This document shows, piece after piece, positions 24,197 to 38,864 of a stretch of 64,000 nucleotides of DNA. Position numbers and translations under genes: made by a program. Every line of letters starts with the position of its first letter. Positions within the stretch are counted from its first letter, which is position 1. The notes beneath the pieces were generated by a model. That model had not been told where the DNA came from. It saw nothing but the letters and a program-made list of their open reading frames with translations, and searched no databases. The DNA is from Piscicola geometra (lineage: Eukaryota > Annelida > Clitellata > Hirudinida > Piscicolidae), in assembly GCA_943735955.1 (NCBI GenBank), contig OX030958.1, forward strand, positions 9,851,126-9,915,125, written 5' to 3'.

Positions 24197-24695
24197 TATT
24201 TTGTTTTGTGAATAGCACACTAACTTAAATAATTACTCAATTTTGGTTTTCTAATCCTTATTTTTGAACTGTCCTATGATATGATTTCGAAAACTTCACT
24301 TCTCTCGCAAATCGCGGGACAGAGCAGCAACTCCCCGAAAGAGGTGCCTAGTTGACAAAGTTGTCAAATAGTATTTGTCAATTCGCGCACAAACTAAATT
24401 GAATATTTAATTTTAGTTTTCTTTTGGTTATTTTTGAACTCTCCTATGATATGATTTCGAAAATTTCATATTTCTAGCAATTCCCTGAACAGAGCAGCAA
24501 CTCCCTAAAGTTAAAATACTATTTGACAACTATGTCAACTAGGCACCTCTTTCGGGGAGTTGCTGCTCTGTCCCGCGATTTGCGAGAGAAGAGAAATTTT
24601 CGATATCATATCATAGGATAATTCAAAAATAAGGATTAGAAAACCAAAATTGAGTAATTAATTTAGTTAGTGTGCCATTCACAAAACAAAAAAAC
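24197..24695. repeat. Foldback repeat, arms about 180 bp, with a third internal copy
   Basis: 24197-24375 matches the reverse complement of 24520-24695 at roughly nine bases in ten, including CGCGGGACAGAGCAGCAACT and CCCCGAAAGAGGTGCCTAG. The spacer 24376-24520 holds a diverged direct copy of the left-arm middle (ATGATATGATTTCGAAAATT, then AACAGAGCAGCAACTCCC). No clear target-site duplication was found. Confidence 0.8.
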
Positions 24696-25008
24696 TAAAA
24701 AAATCATTCCCTTTCGAATAATATTTCTCTTAACACATGTGTTCTTCCTCATATATAGGCAGCCAAGATTATTCTCGGTTCTTCTATGAACAATTTGATG
24801 TAACCATATACTATATAAACATACGTGATATTTATAAAATAAAGAAAAAGTGAGCACACTCATTTCATGCGCATGGAGAATGGCTAAATACGCGGCCAAG
24901 AATATAGCTTCGATTTGTAACGCCAATCCCTTTAAATTTAAAGGGACATGCGACTACCTAATCATTGCAGATCATTCGAATTAGAAAAAGATATGAAACA
25001 AAAGAAGC

Positions 25009-26328
25009 ATGGATATACTTTTTCATTATCGAAATATCGAATATGAAAAACACACAAAAATCAAAAAAGATCTCAACCCATCGCATTTCTTTTATTTGTT
25101 GGCATCGTCACTTTTTCTTGTTCTTCTAATTGTCGTTTTACATCTCGGAGAAGATGATTTCGACAAAGAAGATGCAAGAGTTGAAATGCGTTTTCGGCTG
25201 CCATCGATGACGAGAGCAGAGTTACAACAACGACAAGAGGAACTTCTAAGCCAAACGACATGGCGTCTCCCCGTCGTGATTAACCACCCACACCAAGGAA
25301 ACAATAGTAATAACAATAGGAATCATAATAACAATCATAATCATTCTTCTCGTCGTATGAAATATAAAAGTAAGAACCAAAATCAAAACAATATTTCATC
25401 TCATCATCCCCATCTTCATCATCGATACGTCATCAGGGAGATAAGTGCAAGTGACATTTTGAGGCATGTTGAGGGTAGGTCTAACTGCGCTATTCTCGAG
25501 TTTGTCAATTCACGCATCAGAGGCAGTGGTGATGATGATGGTGATGATGGGGGTGATGATGATGATGACGGTGATAGTAATAATGCTGATGGTAATGATG
25601 ATAAAGGTTTTCATCATATGAGTGGATCTTTAAATAACTCAAGGAAGTCCAACCGTGGTGATGATGTAACTATGGTAAGTGATGCTGGTGACGATGAAAA
25701 TGATGGGAAATTTCATATTGAATTTTTAAATTCTGGCTGGAGCAAATCCGTTTTTAGTTATACCTCAGTATCGTTATCATCATCATCGTCATCACCACCA
25801 CTAACCTCATCATCATCATCATCATCACAACCATCATCATCTTCATCATCTGAAAGAGTAGCAATAAAAACAGTGAATTTAAATGGTGACGGTGTCAAGG
25901 CCTGCTACAAAGACTACATCAAAGAGAAAATAAAAATACTTAAAATGGAATCTAAAGCCATTTTTCTCTTTGACGACTTCTTCCAATACAATGAGAAACA
26001 TAATGAAGAACTATATCCCGATGGTGATCTTCTTGAAAGTAGGGATGTGCGTGTCTTGGAGATGTGTCGATTCAAGGTTGCACTGGAGTTGTTGAAAGAG
26101 GTGTATCTAATGACGATATTCGATCACCCCCATGTGATGAAGGTGAGTGGAATGGATTGATGGATGGATGGATGAGAGGTTTTGTAAGCGTATTTGCCAA
26201 ATTATTTTAACCGTGACCAAATCCATCTTCAACTTATTGCAGCTGAAGCAGTTTTGTATTTTAAGAGAATCCTCCTCACCAACATCATCATCATCACCAT
26301 CACCATCATCATCATCATCCTCACCACC

Positions 26329-26360
<32 letters not shown>

Positions 26361-29300
26361 CATCCTCACCATCATCATCATCATCTCTGAACCTTCCATT
26401 CTCCATCATCTACTCAACACCACTGGGAAGGGAAGTTGACCTTATAAGTCTGCTGCAGCTTTCATGGGAGGATCGACTGAGGGTGAGTGGAGGGATGAAT
26501 GAGTGGATGAATGAAGTTAGGGGATGTTGTTGTTGTTGGCATTCATCCATCTCGTGAGATGATGATAGCGCTCTGATGTGTTGTTTGACGGCAGCTTCTA
26601 GAGTGGCTCAGCAGACCAATCCTGGATCGACAGTCTCTGTGGCAGCAACTGCAGGTGAAGTTGGATGGAGGATCGAGAGCCTGATTCTGGTGCCTCATTT
26701 TTCTTCTTTGCCTTCGGGATTCCAGATGTTGCCTGCGTTCTTCCTCGCCCTTTTTGATGCCTTTGTGGACAGTCTGGCGCCAGCCCCTCCGGTCATCGGC
26801 TAGCTCTTCCCATCTGCCAGGGTCGATACCCGTAAGTCTGAGGTCGCGTTTGCAGACGTCTTTGAAGCGTAGTTGCGGGCGACCAACTGGACGGTGTCCT
26901 GTAGCCAGCTCGCCATAGAGGATGTCCTTGGGTATGCGGCCTTCTTCCATTCGACGCACGTGACCCAGCCAGCGTAGACGTCTTTGGCATAGAAGGAGGT
27001 GTATGCTGAGTGAGTTGGCTTGATTGAGTACGGCTGTGTTGGTGACTTTTTCTTGCCATGTTATGCCAAGGATGCGTCGGAGACAGCGAAGATGAAAGCT
27101 TTCGAGACGATCTTCTTGCCTGGCATAGGTGGTCCAGGTTTCGCTGCCATACAACAGAGTGCTGAGAACGCATGCCTGGTACACTTTGAGCTTGGTGTTT
27201 CGTGTCAGTTGGTTGTTAGGCCATACACGTTTGCTCAATCTGGCCATGACGCTGGCTGCTTTGGCGAGCCTCTTATCAATCTCGATGTCGAGGGATAGGC
27301 TGCTAGTAATGACGGAACCCAAGTATGTGAACTTGTCAGTGGCCTCCAGCACCTGATTGTCGATTGTGATTGAGGGTGGAACAGGAATGTCTTGACCCAT
27401 GATGTTGGTTTTCTTGATACTGATGGTCAGACCGAATTCCCTGCAAGCCTGAGCGAAGCGATTCATCAGCTGCTGAAGGTGTTCCTCCGTGTGTGACACC
27501 AGGGCCGCATCATCAGCGAACAGCATGTCTCTGATGAGGACAGTGCGAATTTTTGTCTTTGCTCTTAGGCGTGCCATGTTCAGCAGTTTCCCGTCACTTC
27601 TGGTGTGTAAATGGACACCTTCGGCAGACTCTTTAAATGCAAAGTTCAACAGCATCGAGAAGAAGATACCGAATAAGGTAGGCGCTAGCACACAACCCTG
27701 TTTGACCCCACTCTTGATTGTGAAGGGTTCTGAGGTCTCCCCATCGTAGCTGATCACACATTGCGTGTTTTCGTGATAAGAAGTTGTAATGTTGAGCAGC
27801 CGAGGTGGACAGCCGATCTTCTTGAGCAGCCGAAATAGGCCGTTTCTGCTTACAAGGTCGAATGCCTTAGTTAGGTCGATAAAGGCGATATACAGCGGCA
27901 TCCGCTGTTCTCTGCACTTTTCCTGGAGCTGACGCACGGAGAAGATCATGTCGACTGTGGATCTTCCTGATCTGAAGCCGCATTGCGATTCAGGATACAC
28001 GCGACTTGCTAGGACTTGGAGACGGTTGAGGACAACGCGTGCGAAAGCTTTACCCACGACGCTAAGCAGTGAGATGCCCCTGTAGTTGTTGCAGTCGCTG
28101 CGGTCGCCCTTGTTCTTATACAGGGTGACAATCTTGGCATTGCGCATGTCCTGTGGAACTCTACCTTCTCTCCAACATAGGCAAAGGAGCTTGTGAAGTG
28201 GTTCTAGTAGAGACGGTTTACCACATTTGATTACTTCTGGTGGGATGCCATCGTCTCCTGGTGCTTTTCCACTCTTTAAGGCATCAATAGCTTTGCTGAG
28301 TTCGTCCATGGCCGGCTCGACATCCAGCTCTTCCAAGATTGGCAAGTCTTCAATAGCGTCCAGTGCTATCTGAGTCACAGAGTTTTCTTTGGAATATAGT
28401 TCCAGATAGTGTTCGACCCACCTTGCCATTTGCTTGTCTTTGTCTGTGATGGTCTCTCCTGATTTGGACTTTAAGGGTGCAGTCTTCTTTGCTGACTTGC
28501 CTGTTGCTTTTTTGATGCCTTCATACATGCTCCTTACGTTGCCAGCGTCTGACGCTTGTTGGATGCTATTCGCCAGTTGAAGCCAATAGTCATTTGCGCA
28601 GCGTCGAGCCGTCTGCTGGGCTTTTCTTCGGGCAGCTTTCAACACTTCGAAGGTGGACTGACTCGGGTCGCGTTTGTAATCAATCAGTGCCTTTCTCTTG
28701 GCGTCAATAACAGGCTCAAGATCTGCCGCATTCGCTTCGAACCAATCGGTGTTCTTGTGTTCCTTTTTACCATACGTGAGTAAAGCAGTTCTGAAGATGG
28801 TATTCCGGAGCGAGTTCCATCTGACTTCCGCGTTAGGCTCTTGGTCGCAGTGTTGCAGCTCCCCCAGCCGATCTATGAACTCCTGGTTCTTGGCCTGATG
28901 GGTGGTCTGATAGGTGTTGATTTTTGGCTGGCATTTCTTCTTGGAGAGGTGGAGCCTCTTGGGGCGCAACTTTATCTTTGATGCGACCAGAGAGTGGTCT
29001 GTATCGCAATCGGCACTATGGTAAGCTCTGGTGCTGCGGACGTTGTTCAACGAGTTGTGCCTGGTGATGATCAAGTCCAGTTGATGCCAACGATTTGATC
29101 TTGGATGTCTCCAAGACACCTTGTGACATTCTTTGCTCTGGACGTATGTGTTTGTTACGCACAGGTTGTGGTAGCAACAGAATTCGAGTAGTCTCTGGCC
29201 GTTTTCGTTCATTTTTCCGATGCCATGGTGACCTAGCACATCTGGCCATGAGTCGTGGTCAGAGCCAACACGGGCGTTAAAATCTCCCAGAAGGTAGAGG

Positions 29301-32300
29301 TGTTCGGAGGCAGGGACTGTGGCAACAACGCTGCTTAGTTGTTCGTAGAATTGATCTTTAGTCTCGGTGCTGGCTTGCATGGTCGGTGCATAGATGCACA
29401 CAAGATTAGCAAAGCCAGATGCTGTGAGAAGGCGTTTAGTGAGGATTCTCTCTGTGCCGCGGGAAGGAGGTTCGCACATGCAAAGCAGGGTGTTCTTGAT
29501 GGCGAAGCCGACTCCGTGTTCCCTGGTCTCCTCTTCTCCTTTTCCCTGCCAAAAGAACGTGTAGTGTTCCTTCCTCAAGGATCCAGACTCTGGGAGACGC
29601 GTTTCCTGTAGGGCTGCAACATCAACGTTTAGTCTGTGCAGCTCATGATCAATGACTGCAGTCTTGCGAAGGTCTTCAATCTCACGAAGGTCATCACTCA
29701 GTCCAGTGCGCATAGTACGTACGTTCCAGCTTGCGATACGGAGAGCTGGAATCTCCATCTTTTTTTATTTGTAGTTGTTTGTTGCGTGAAGATAACGGCC
29801 TGCTTGTTGAGCTGTGCTCTAAGCTCCAGGCACCCACTGAAGCAGGCAAGCCGTGAAGGGTAACACCTTATTGACCGGGGGCTGCCCAGCTTAGGACGGG
29901 CGGTAGTTACCATGGGACTGCGAGGGTCCCTCCCACCATTGAAGACAACCCGTGGCGTCCAGCTCTACGCCAATTGAGCAAGGACTTATAACCCGTAAAC
30001 TGCTGTCTTCTTGTTTGTGCTCTCGCCGTAAAGCGAGACTGGAGTGAACCTCTCCAGGGCGCTAGCCTGGGCAAAGCGTGTGGAGGTCTTGTGCTGCCCA
30101 AACAACAGGACCCCCCTCTCGGCTTCGTCGACTAGATCCAAGGGGATGCAAGCACCACGCTTAGAGCCGACTTGGCTGCAGGAGTTGCCGGAAGGACATC
30201 ATAGATGACGATCCACCGCCTTAGGGACTCAGACTCCTGATTTTTCCTCGGGGTTGACTCCCAAAGCCTTTTCCATGAATGGATAGCCTGCAAAGCAGCA
30301 GCGGTTGGTAGTCAGAGTTTTCCTTCTCCTAGATGGGTTGCCTTCCCGGGCTGACGAGCCCCATCTGCCCGAAGCGACTGGTTTTAAGGCGCCAGTGACC
30401 CGCCTTCGTCCCTTCTCCTGTCGGTAGAAGCAGTTCCGCCGCGGGCAGGCCAGGAGTTGGACTTAGTTGTCAGAGGCGGTATAGAGACGCACGCCGTAAA
30501 GGAGCACTTTATAGGCAGTGGGAGCTTATCCCCACTGCCACCCCTTGGCTATGACAACCTTGGAACTAATGAAGTTAGGGGATGAATGAAGTTAGGGGAT
30601 GAGTAAAGGATAAATTAGTAGATTATAATCGTTTAGAGGAATGAATAAATAAATAAAAAAGAAACTAATATTTTCAGTTTAACTTTGAACTTAGCTTTTA
30701 ATTTAAAGTTTCAAATCACTTGGAATTTGCAATTTATTCACTTTCTTTGTTTCCACAAAAGCATAATTAATAAAAAAAGATATAATATTTTTTATTCAAC
30801 TCAACTCTCATTTACTTTTTTCATTTAACCATCTTAGGTATGCAACGGCATCACCAAACTCCTTTTGTACTTTTCACGAAATGCGTTCGACTCTCAAGTA
30901 TGCATCAACGATTTCCGAAGACAACAATTCGTATTCGTTGACGATGACCTAGTTTTGAGTGACCTTGACGATTTGACCTTCGAGACGAAGGGTAGTGATG
31001 ATGATGATGATGATGATAAAGATGGTGGTGATGATGATGATGGTGATGATGATGATGATGGTGGGGAAACGATGGAAAGTTACTTTGGTAAAAGAGAAGA
31101 TTATGGGCAGATCAGTGTGGATAACAGTAGAGCAAAAAGAGTTTCACGTGAGCGCAAGGTCAGGAATTTAAAGAACCTCAGTCGAAAGGGGACCCAAGCT
31201 ACAAGGAAACCACAAGAAAAAGGCAAATCGAGCAAACAAGATGGAGTTAAAGGAGAGACTGCAAAGACTAAAAACCTCAGTCAACACGGGATCCTGGAGG
31301 GAGACAGAGGGGGCAGATGGAAGACAAGATGGACCAAAGCCGAAAAGAACAATCTACAAAACGCCCACAAACACTTCATTTCCACTCTCCTTCCTCACTC
31401 TTTTCCCCCTTCTCTCCATCTTCTTATCAATGACGTCATTAACACTTTTTCCCGCCAAAAAAACGTTATTTCCACACCATCTAATGAAAACCTATCGACT
31501 GACCAACCAAGAAATACTGGAGAAATATTATTAGATTCTTTCGGTTCTTCGTTAGACCAACCCACCAGCCAATCATCTGCCACTTTGGATTGCATGAGGT
31601 CAATGACCCAGTTATTGAATGCATTCGCTACTGGAATGTACCTGGGAAAACCCCGAGGCGTGGGAGGTTAGCACGTTTGCTTTTATTTAATTAGCGCTTA
31701 ATTCACATTTAAAAACATTGAAATATTTTTATTAATAGCCATTTTCAGTTGAGATAATTTTTCGTTTAATTAATTTTTTTAAACTTAAAATTTTTCTTCT
31801 GTGAATACTATTCACTTTCCTTCAAAAATAAATAACTTAAAAACCAACTAGGTATTTACCGCCATCTTCCCCACTACGACCTTCCTGGTTACCATGACTA
31901 CCGATGCAAGTACACCGTTGCTACGTACGGATGTACTGTTTCCGTTCATGACTTCACTGAGGCAAAAGAGATGTGCGATGCAGACGAATGGTGTCGTGGC
32001 TTTGTGATGGGATCTGGAAAATCTTGGTTAGGTGAGTGGCAGGATGGTATGTCAGTTTAGGTTTTCTTCTATGCTATGATTTTTTCTCATTTCAAGTATC
32101 ATTTTAATATAAGGGTTAAAAACGTCAGAGTTAAAAAAAGATGAATAGAAATCCAGTTAATTTATCTTTAATGAAAAATCTTAAATAATTAAAAAGTAAA
32201 ATACAAAGCGCTATATAATCTAGAATGCCTTTCGCAGGTCGCAGGTACGCTCACTTGAAGGCGAACGTCACGAGGGATGCCTTGGTGTATGTGGGCAAGG

Positions 32301-32332
32301 GTTATGACCTATTCTCTAAGGAATTCTGGTGA
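25009..32332 (+). CDS. PKDCC/VLK-like secretory-pathway protein kinase
   Basis: Exons: 25009-26142, 26243-26482, 30838-31666, 31852-32031, 32238-32332 (2478 nt, 825 aa, all in frame). Residues 27-46 form a signal-anchor segment. The kinase part aligns with PKDCC by eye: VAIK with K287, LLKEVYLMTIFDHPHVMK, LLQLSWEDRLR, DFRRQQFVFVDDDLVLSDLDD (DLDD at about 500 takes the DFG place, as TDLDD does in PKDCC) and STLLPHSFPPSL. The C-terminal Cys module (YRCKYTVATYGC, CDADEWCRGFVM) and the final GYDLFSKEFW also fit. Vertebrate PKDCC (about 490 aa) is a secreted tyrosine kinase acting on extracellular proteins. This protein is far longer because of Asn/His, Ser and Asp repeats. The 5' UTR and promoter were not identified. 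Confidence 0.85.
26270..26390 (+). repeat. (TCA)n/(TCC) microsatellite within kinase exon 2
   Basis: Encodes a Ser/Pro run of about 40 residues between the HPHVMK helix region and the PLGREVDLISLLQ segment. Part of the coding exon, not an intron. Confidence 0.8.
26543..29758 (-). CDS. LINE ORF2: AP-endonuclease and reverse transcriptase
   Basis: A single uninterrupted 1071-aa ORF starting MEIPALRIASWNVRTMRTG. The N-terminal EEP endonuclease (residues about 5-240) shows SWNVRT, ALQETR, LLGDFNAR and a C-terminal DHSLV. The RT (about 480-790) shows NYRGISLLS, GFRSGRSTVDMI, IDLTKAFD, SGVKQGCVLAPTLF and the catalytic LFADDAALV. The 3' part has YGSETWT and RRLRWLGHVRRM blocks. A Cys/His knuckle lies at the end (CSCCHRDC...HSRSC). 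It supplies target-primed reverse transcription of its own RNA. No stop or frameshift was seen. Clade is by resemblance only (RTE-like); placement among related clades is uncertain. Confidence 0.9.
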   Translation of the reverse strand: MEIPALRIASWNVRTMRTGLSDDLREIEDLRKTAVIDHELHRLNVDVAALQETRLPESGSLRKEHYTFFWQGKGEEETREHGVGFAIKNTLLCMCEPPSRGTERILTKRLLTASGFANLVCIYAPTMQASTETKDQFYEQLSSVVATVPASEHLYLLGDFNARVGSDHDSWPDVLGHHGIGKMNENGQRLLEFCCYHNLCVTNTYVQSKECHKVSWRHPRSNRWHQLDLIITRHNSLNNVRSTRAYHSADCDTDHSLVASKIKLRPKRLHLSKKKCQPKINTYQTTHQAKNQEFIDRLGELQHCDQEPNAEVRWNSLRNTIFRTALLTYGKKEHKNTDWFEANAADLEPVIDAKRKALIDYKRDPSQSTFEVLKAARRKAQQTARRCANDYWLQLANSIQQASDAGNVRSMYEGIKKATGKSAKKTAPLKSKSGETITDKDKQMARWVEHYLELYSKENSVTQIALDAIEDLPILEELDVEPAMDELSKAIDALKSGKAPGDDGIPPEVIKCGKPSLLEPLHKLLCLCWREGRVPQDMRNAKIVTLYKNKGDRSDCNNYRGISLLSVVGKAFARVVLNRLQVLASRVYPESQCGFRSGRSTVDMIFSVRQLQEKCREQRMPLYIAFIDLTKAFDLVSRNGLFRLLKKIGCPPRLLNITTSYHENTQCVISYDGETSEPFTIKSGVKQGCVLAPTLFGIFFSMLLNFAFKESAEGVHLHTRSDGKLLNMARLRAKTKIRTVLIRDMLFADDAALVSHTEEHLQQLMNRFAQACREFGLTISIKKTNIMGQDIPVPPSITIDNQVLEATDKFTYLGSVITSSLSLDIEIDKRLAKAASVMARLSKRVWPNNQLTRNTKLKVYQACVLSTLLYGSETWTTYARQEDRLESFHLRCLRRILGITWQEKVTNTAVLNQANSLSIHLLLCQRRLRWLGHVRRMEEGRIPKDILYGELATGHRPVGRPQLRFKDVCKRDLRLTGIDPGRWEELADDRRGWRQTVHKGIKKGEEERRQHLESRRQRRKMRHQNQALDPPSNFTCSCCHRDCRSRIGLLSHSRSCRQTTHQSAIIISRDG
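29759..30567 (-). other. LINE 5' region
   Basis: G/C-rich leader of the LINE with small ORFs (for example 30101-29907, 64 aa) but no recognised ORF1. It contains compact hairpins: GGCAGTGGG/CCCACTGCC at 30514-30539, CTGGAG/CTCCAG at about 30040-30056 and CTCGC/GCGAG at about 30022-30037. Confidence 0.5.
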
Positions 32333-32448
32333 AAGAGTTTTCTTAAAAGATCAAATAGAGATTAATTTAATTTCATTATTAATTTAATTTAATTTTTTTT
32401 ATTGTTTTTAATTTAGCCGTGTTTAATAGATTTTTATAGTTGCGAGGT

Positions 32449-32456
32449 ATTTGAAT
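32449..32456. repeat. Target-site duplication (ATTTGAAT) of the hAT element
   Basis: Identical 8-mer at 34034-34041. Both abut the TAGAGGTCGGAC terminal inverted repeats. Confidence 0.8.
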
Positions 32457-34033
32457 TAGAGGTCGGACATGGACGATTTTTCATTCCCGGTCCCGTCCCG
32501 TTCCCGAAATTTTTTTTCCCGTCCCGTCCCGTTCCCGATGGGACATCAGAATTTTGATTCCCGTCCCGTCCCGTTCCCGAAATTTTTTTTCCCGTCCCGT
32601 CCCGTTCCCGATGGGACATCAGAATTTTGATTCCCGTCCCGTCCCGTTCCCGAAGTTTTTTTTCCCGTCCCGACTCGTTCCCGAAAGCTTTTTGTTTTTT
32701 TATTCATTTTCGTTGCCGTTTTTACTGGTCCCATACTTGCTAGTTCTAAAATTTCTTAAAATTTATTATTTGAAAGTCAGAGAATATTTCTTTTAATGAA
32801 ATAAAAAAACACGATTTAAAGTTCAATATTTATTGAAATGAAAGTATTGTTTTTGAGTTATTCAATCAAGTCTTTATTGCTTTTCACACGGGTTAAACCG
32901 TTAAGAGTTTCAGCTTTCAAATGAGATGATTTTGGGTCTGAGGTTAAACGACCACATATTGAAAAATTCTGTTCACAGCGAATATAACATGCAGATACAC
33001 TAAACAAAATTTTGGCTACTTCTTGTACTATTTTAAAATTGCTCATTTTACTCCAATAAAATAAAACATCTTTATAATTTTAAATTTTTTTGGGACGTAA
33101 TTGTGAATATTTGTTCAATTCATCCTCTTCTGAATTTTTTTCTTTGTTCATTATTACTAATTCTTCAATAATGTTAGAAATATGTTTTTTAACAACATTC
33201 TTATTCTCTACAACTGCAAATATAAAATCATTCGTATAATTTGATAGTATAATAATTTTATTATAATTTTTAAATTATAAAAACAAACATAATAGGTCTA
33301 AATAACCATCATTTGTTTTTTTCTCAAAGGCACTGCAGCTTGGTATGGCTGTAAAAAATTACATTTTTTCTAATGAAAGTCTTGGTATTTATTTCTCTTC
33401 TATCCCAAACTTTTTTCCTATTATTCTTTCATACTGGGGAGGCAACAGACATGCTGTCATACGAATAAGATCAATGGCATCTTTTCTTTTGTCGAAATGA
33501 TCAACTGAGCAATCATTTGGAAATTAATCATTCAAATTCAAAGTATTAATTTATAAAATTAAAATAATATAACTGACCATTTTGATTTCATCTGAAAAGT
33601 TTTCATCATCACCCATTTGTTCTAATCTCCCTAATCTTTGGACTCATCATAACAACTTCAAATGTAGTGTTGGAGGTTTAGATATTGGCAATAGTGGCTT
33701 CGTTATACTTTTCCATTGCATTTAATACTTATTTTAAGTACGGAGTATCGATGAAATAAAGATTTCCATACTTGGAAGTTTGCTGAAAAATCATTGAAGA
33801 ATCCAATCCCAATAACTGTTATTCCCGTTTTCCCGTTCCCGATTTAAAAGTTGATTCCCGTTCCCGTCTTTTCCCGTTCCCGATTTGAATGTTGATTCCC
33901 GTTCCCGTCCCGAAAACCTATTCCCGGTTCCCGAATTTTCCCGTCCCGAAATTAATTTTCATTCCCGTTCCCGCGGGAGTCCCGCGGGTACCCGCGGGTA
34001 CCCGATCAGATCGGGTACCCGGTCCGACCTCTA
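32457..34033 (-). mobile_element. hAT-type element with TTCCCG-rich ends and decayed transposase
   Basis: Begins TAGAGGTCGGAC and ends GTCCGACCTCTA (12-bp perfect terminal inverted repeats), with an 8-bp target-site duplication ATTTGAAT: 1577 bp in all. Subterminal arrays of CCCGTCCCGTTCCCG lie at 32490-32690 and 33825-34020. Inside, the minus-strand ORF 33046-32858 reads SVSACYIRCEQNFSICGRLTSD, resembling the hAT dimerisation domain; the rest of the transposase is degraded. It starts 124 bases after the kinase stop codon, so it probably sits in or near that gene's 3' UTR. Confidence 0.8.
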
Positions 34034-34041
34034 ATTTGAAT

Positions 34042-35081
34042 CTAGTTGAATATAACTATTTTATAGTCTGTTTATGAAGTTGTCAAAAACTTAGTATTTT
34101 ATGGAGTTTTTATTTGTTTGGTCCTCATTCAGTTTAAATTACAAATTTTCAGACCATAGTTATGTGCTGATATTATTTGTATTATAATTATTTTGAAAAA
34201 CCACCACATATCATGAGCTCCTTTACGAACTAGATCTCCACCAATCAGATATTTAATAAAGTTTTTTTATTACCATGATTAAATCATATAATATTTATTT
34301 TTTTTTAAATTAACATTTTTTGGTTTGACAATGTCTCTTTTTGTGACAATTTTTGCTGTTTCTATTTTTCTGTTCCCAGGGTAAACTCATTTTTAACACT
34401 TTGACATTTTAATTTTTGTATTGCTTTTAATATTTATTTCACCATTGCTCTATTGATATTAAAAATTTGTGTTTTTCTTGTTTTGAAATAGGTAAACATT
34501 TATATTTTAGATATTTAAAATGATATATAGTTTTTAAGATATATTTTTAAAACTGGTTTCAGGGTAGCCTTTTTTCATTTTTCGTAAAATTACTTTAGCA
34601 TTTTCATTTTCACTTACGAATAAACTATTAAAGAGTTTTTTATGCAAAAGAATATTTTTGCAAGTTGGAAAAGCATTATTTTTCAAAATATATAACTTAT
34701 TAATTATGTCATACATGTATTTTTGAAGGATTATTGAAACAAAATTCAACATTTTTCAAGTTTATACCTTTTTCAATACTTTTCCGCTTTTCAAATGTTT
34801 AAATTATAGTTCTTGTATTTAAAAAAAAATATTTTGATATTTAGAACTTAGTTCAGTGCTATACGTTCTAATGATAATTTTTGTGATGATAATTTTTAAA
34901 TCAACGTTAAAAAATATTTAACATTTGTTTTTTTATTGATATAATACGTCAATTAAAAAATTATAAAATAAATGTATAACAAATTGTATCGTCACATTAT
35001 CATATTCGAAGTTTGATTATATAACTTTTGACATTAGCGTTTTGCCATATTAAATAGATTCTTTTTAAATAGAAAGTTTAG
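34042..35081. other. AT-rich intergenic sequence
   Basis: No ORF or repeat that I can support. It separates the kinase locus from the PPxY/CC-repeat gene and may contain that gene's promoter. Confidence 0.45.

Positions 35082-38864
<3,783 letters not shown>

Larger units (their letters stand above)
26527..30567 (-). mobile_element. Near-complete non-LTR retrotransposon (RTE-like LINE) in intron 2 of the kinase gene
   Basis: Inserted antisense to the host gene, 4041 bp. A 17-bp sequence AATGAAGTTAGGGGATG occurs at 26510-26526 and again at 30568-30584 (with a further tandem copy at 30585-30601), consistent with a target-site duplication. The 3' end is a very short UTR ending in (CAA)n after the ORF stop, a trait of RTE-type LINEs. 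The G/C-rich 5' region (29760-30567) contrasts with the AT-rich host intron. The high G/C content and the intact ORF indicate recent arrival. Confidence 0.85.

Noticed and set aside
26576..29611. Many plus-strand ORFs of 60-92 aa
   Set aside because: Antisense shadows of the LINE reverse-transcriptase ORF.
30490..30567. HDV-like ribozyme at the LINE 5' end
   Set aside because: A strong hairpin is present, but I could not find the nested double-pseudoknot pairing or the catalytic-C region expected for HDV-like ribozymes.
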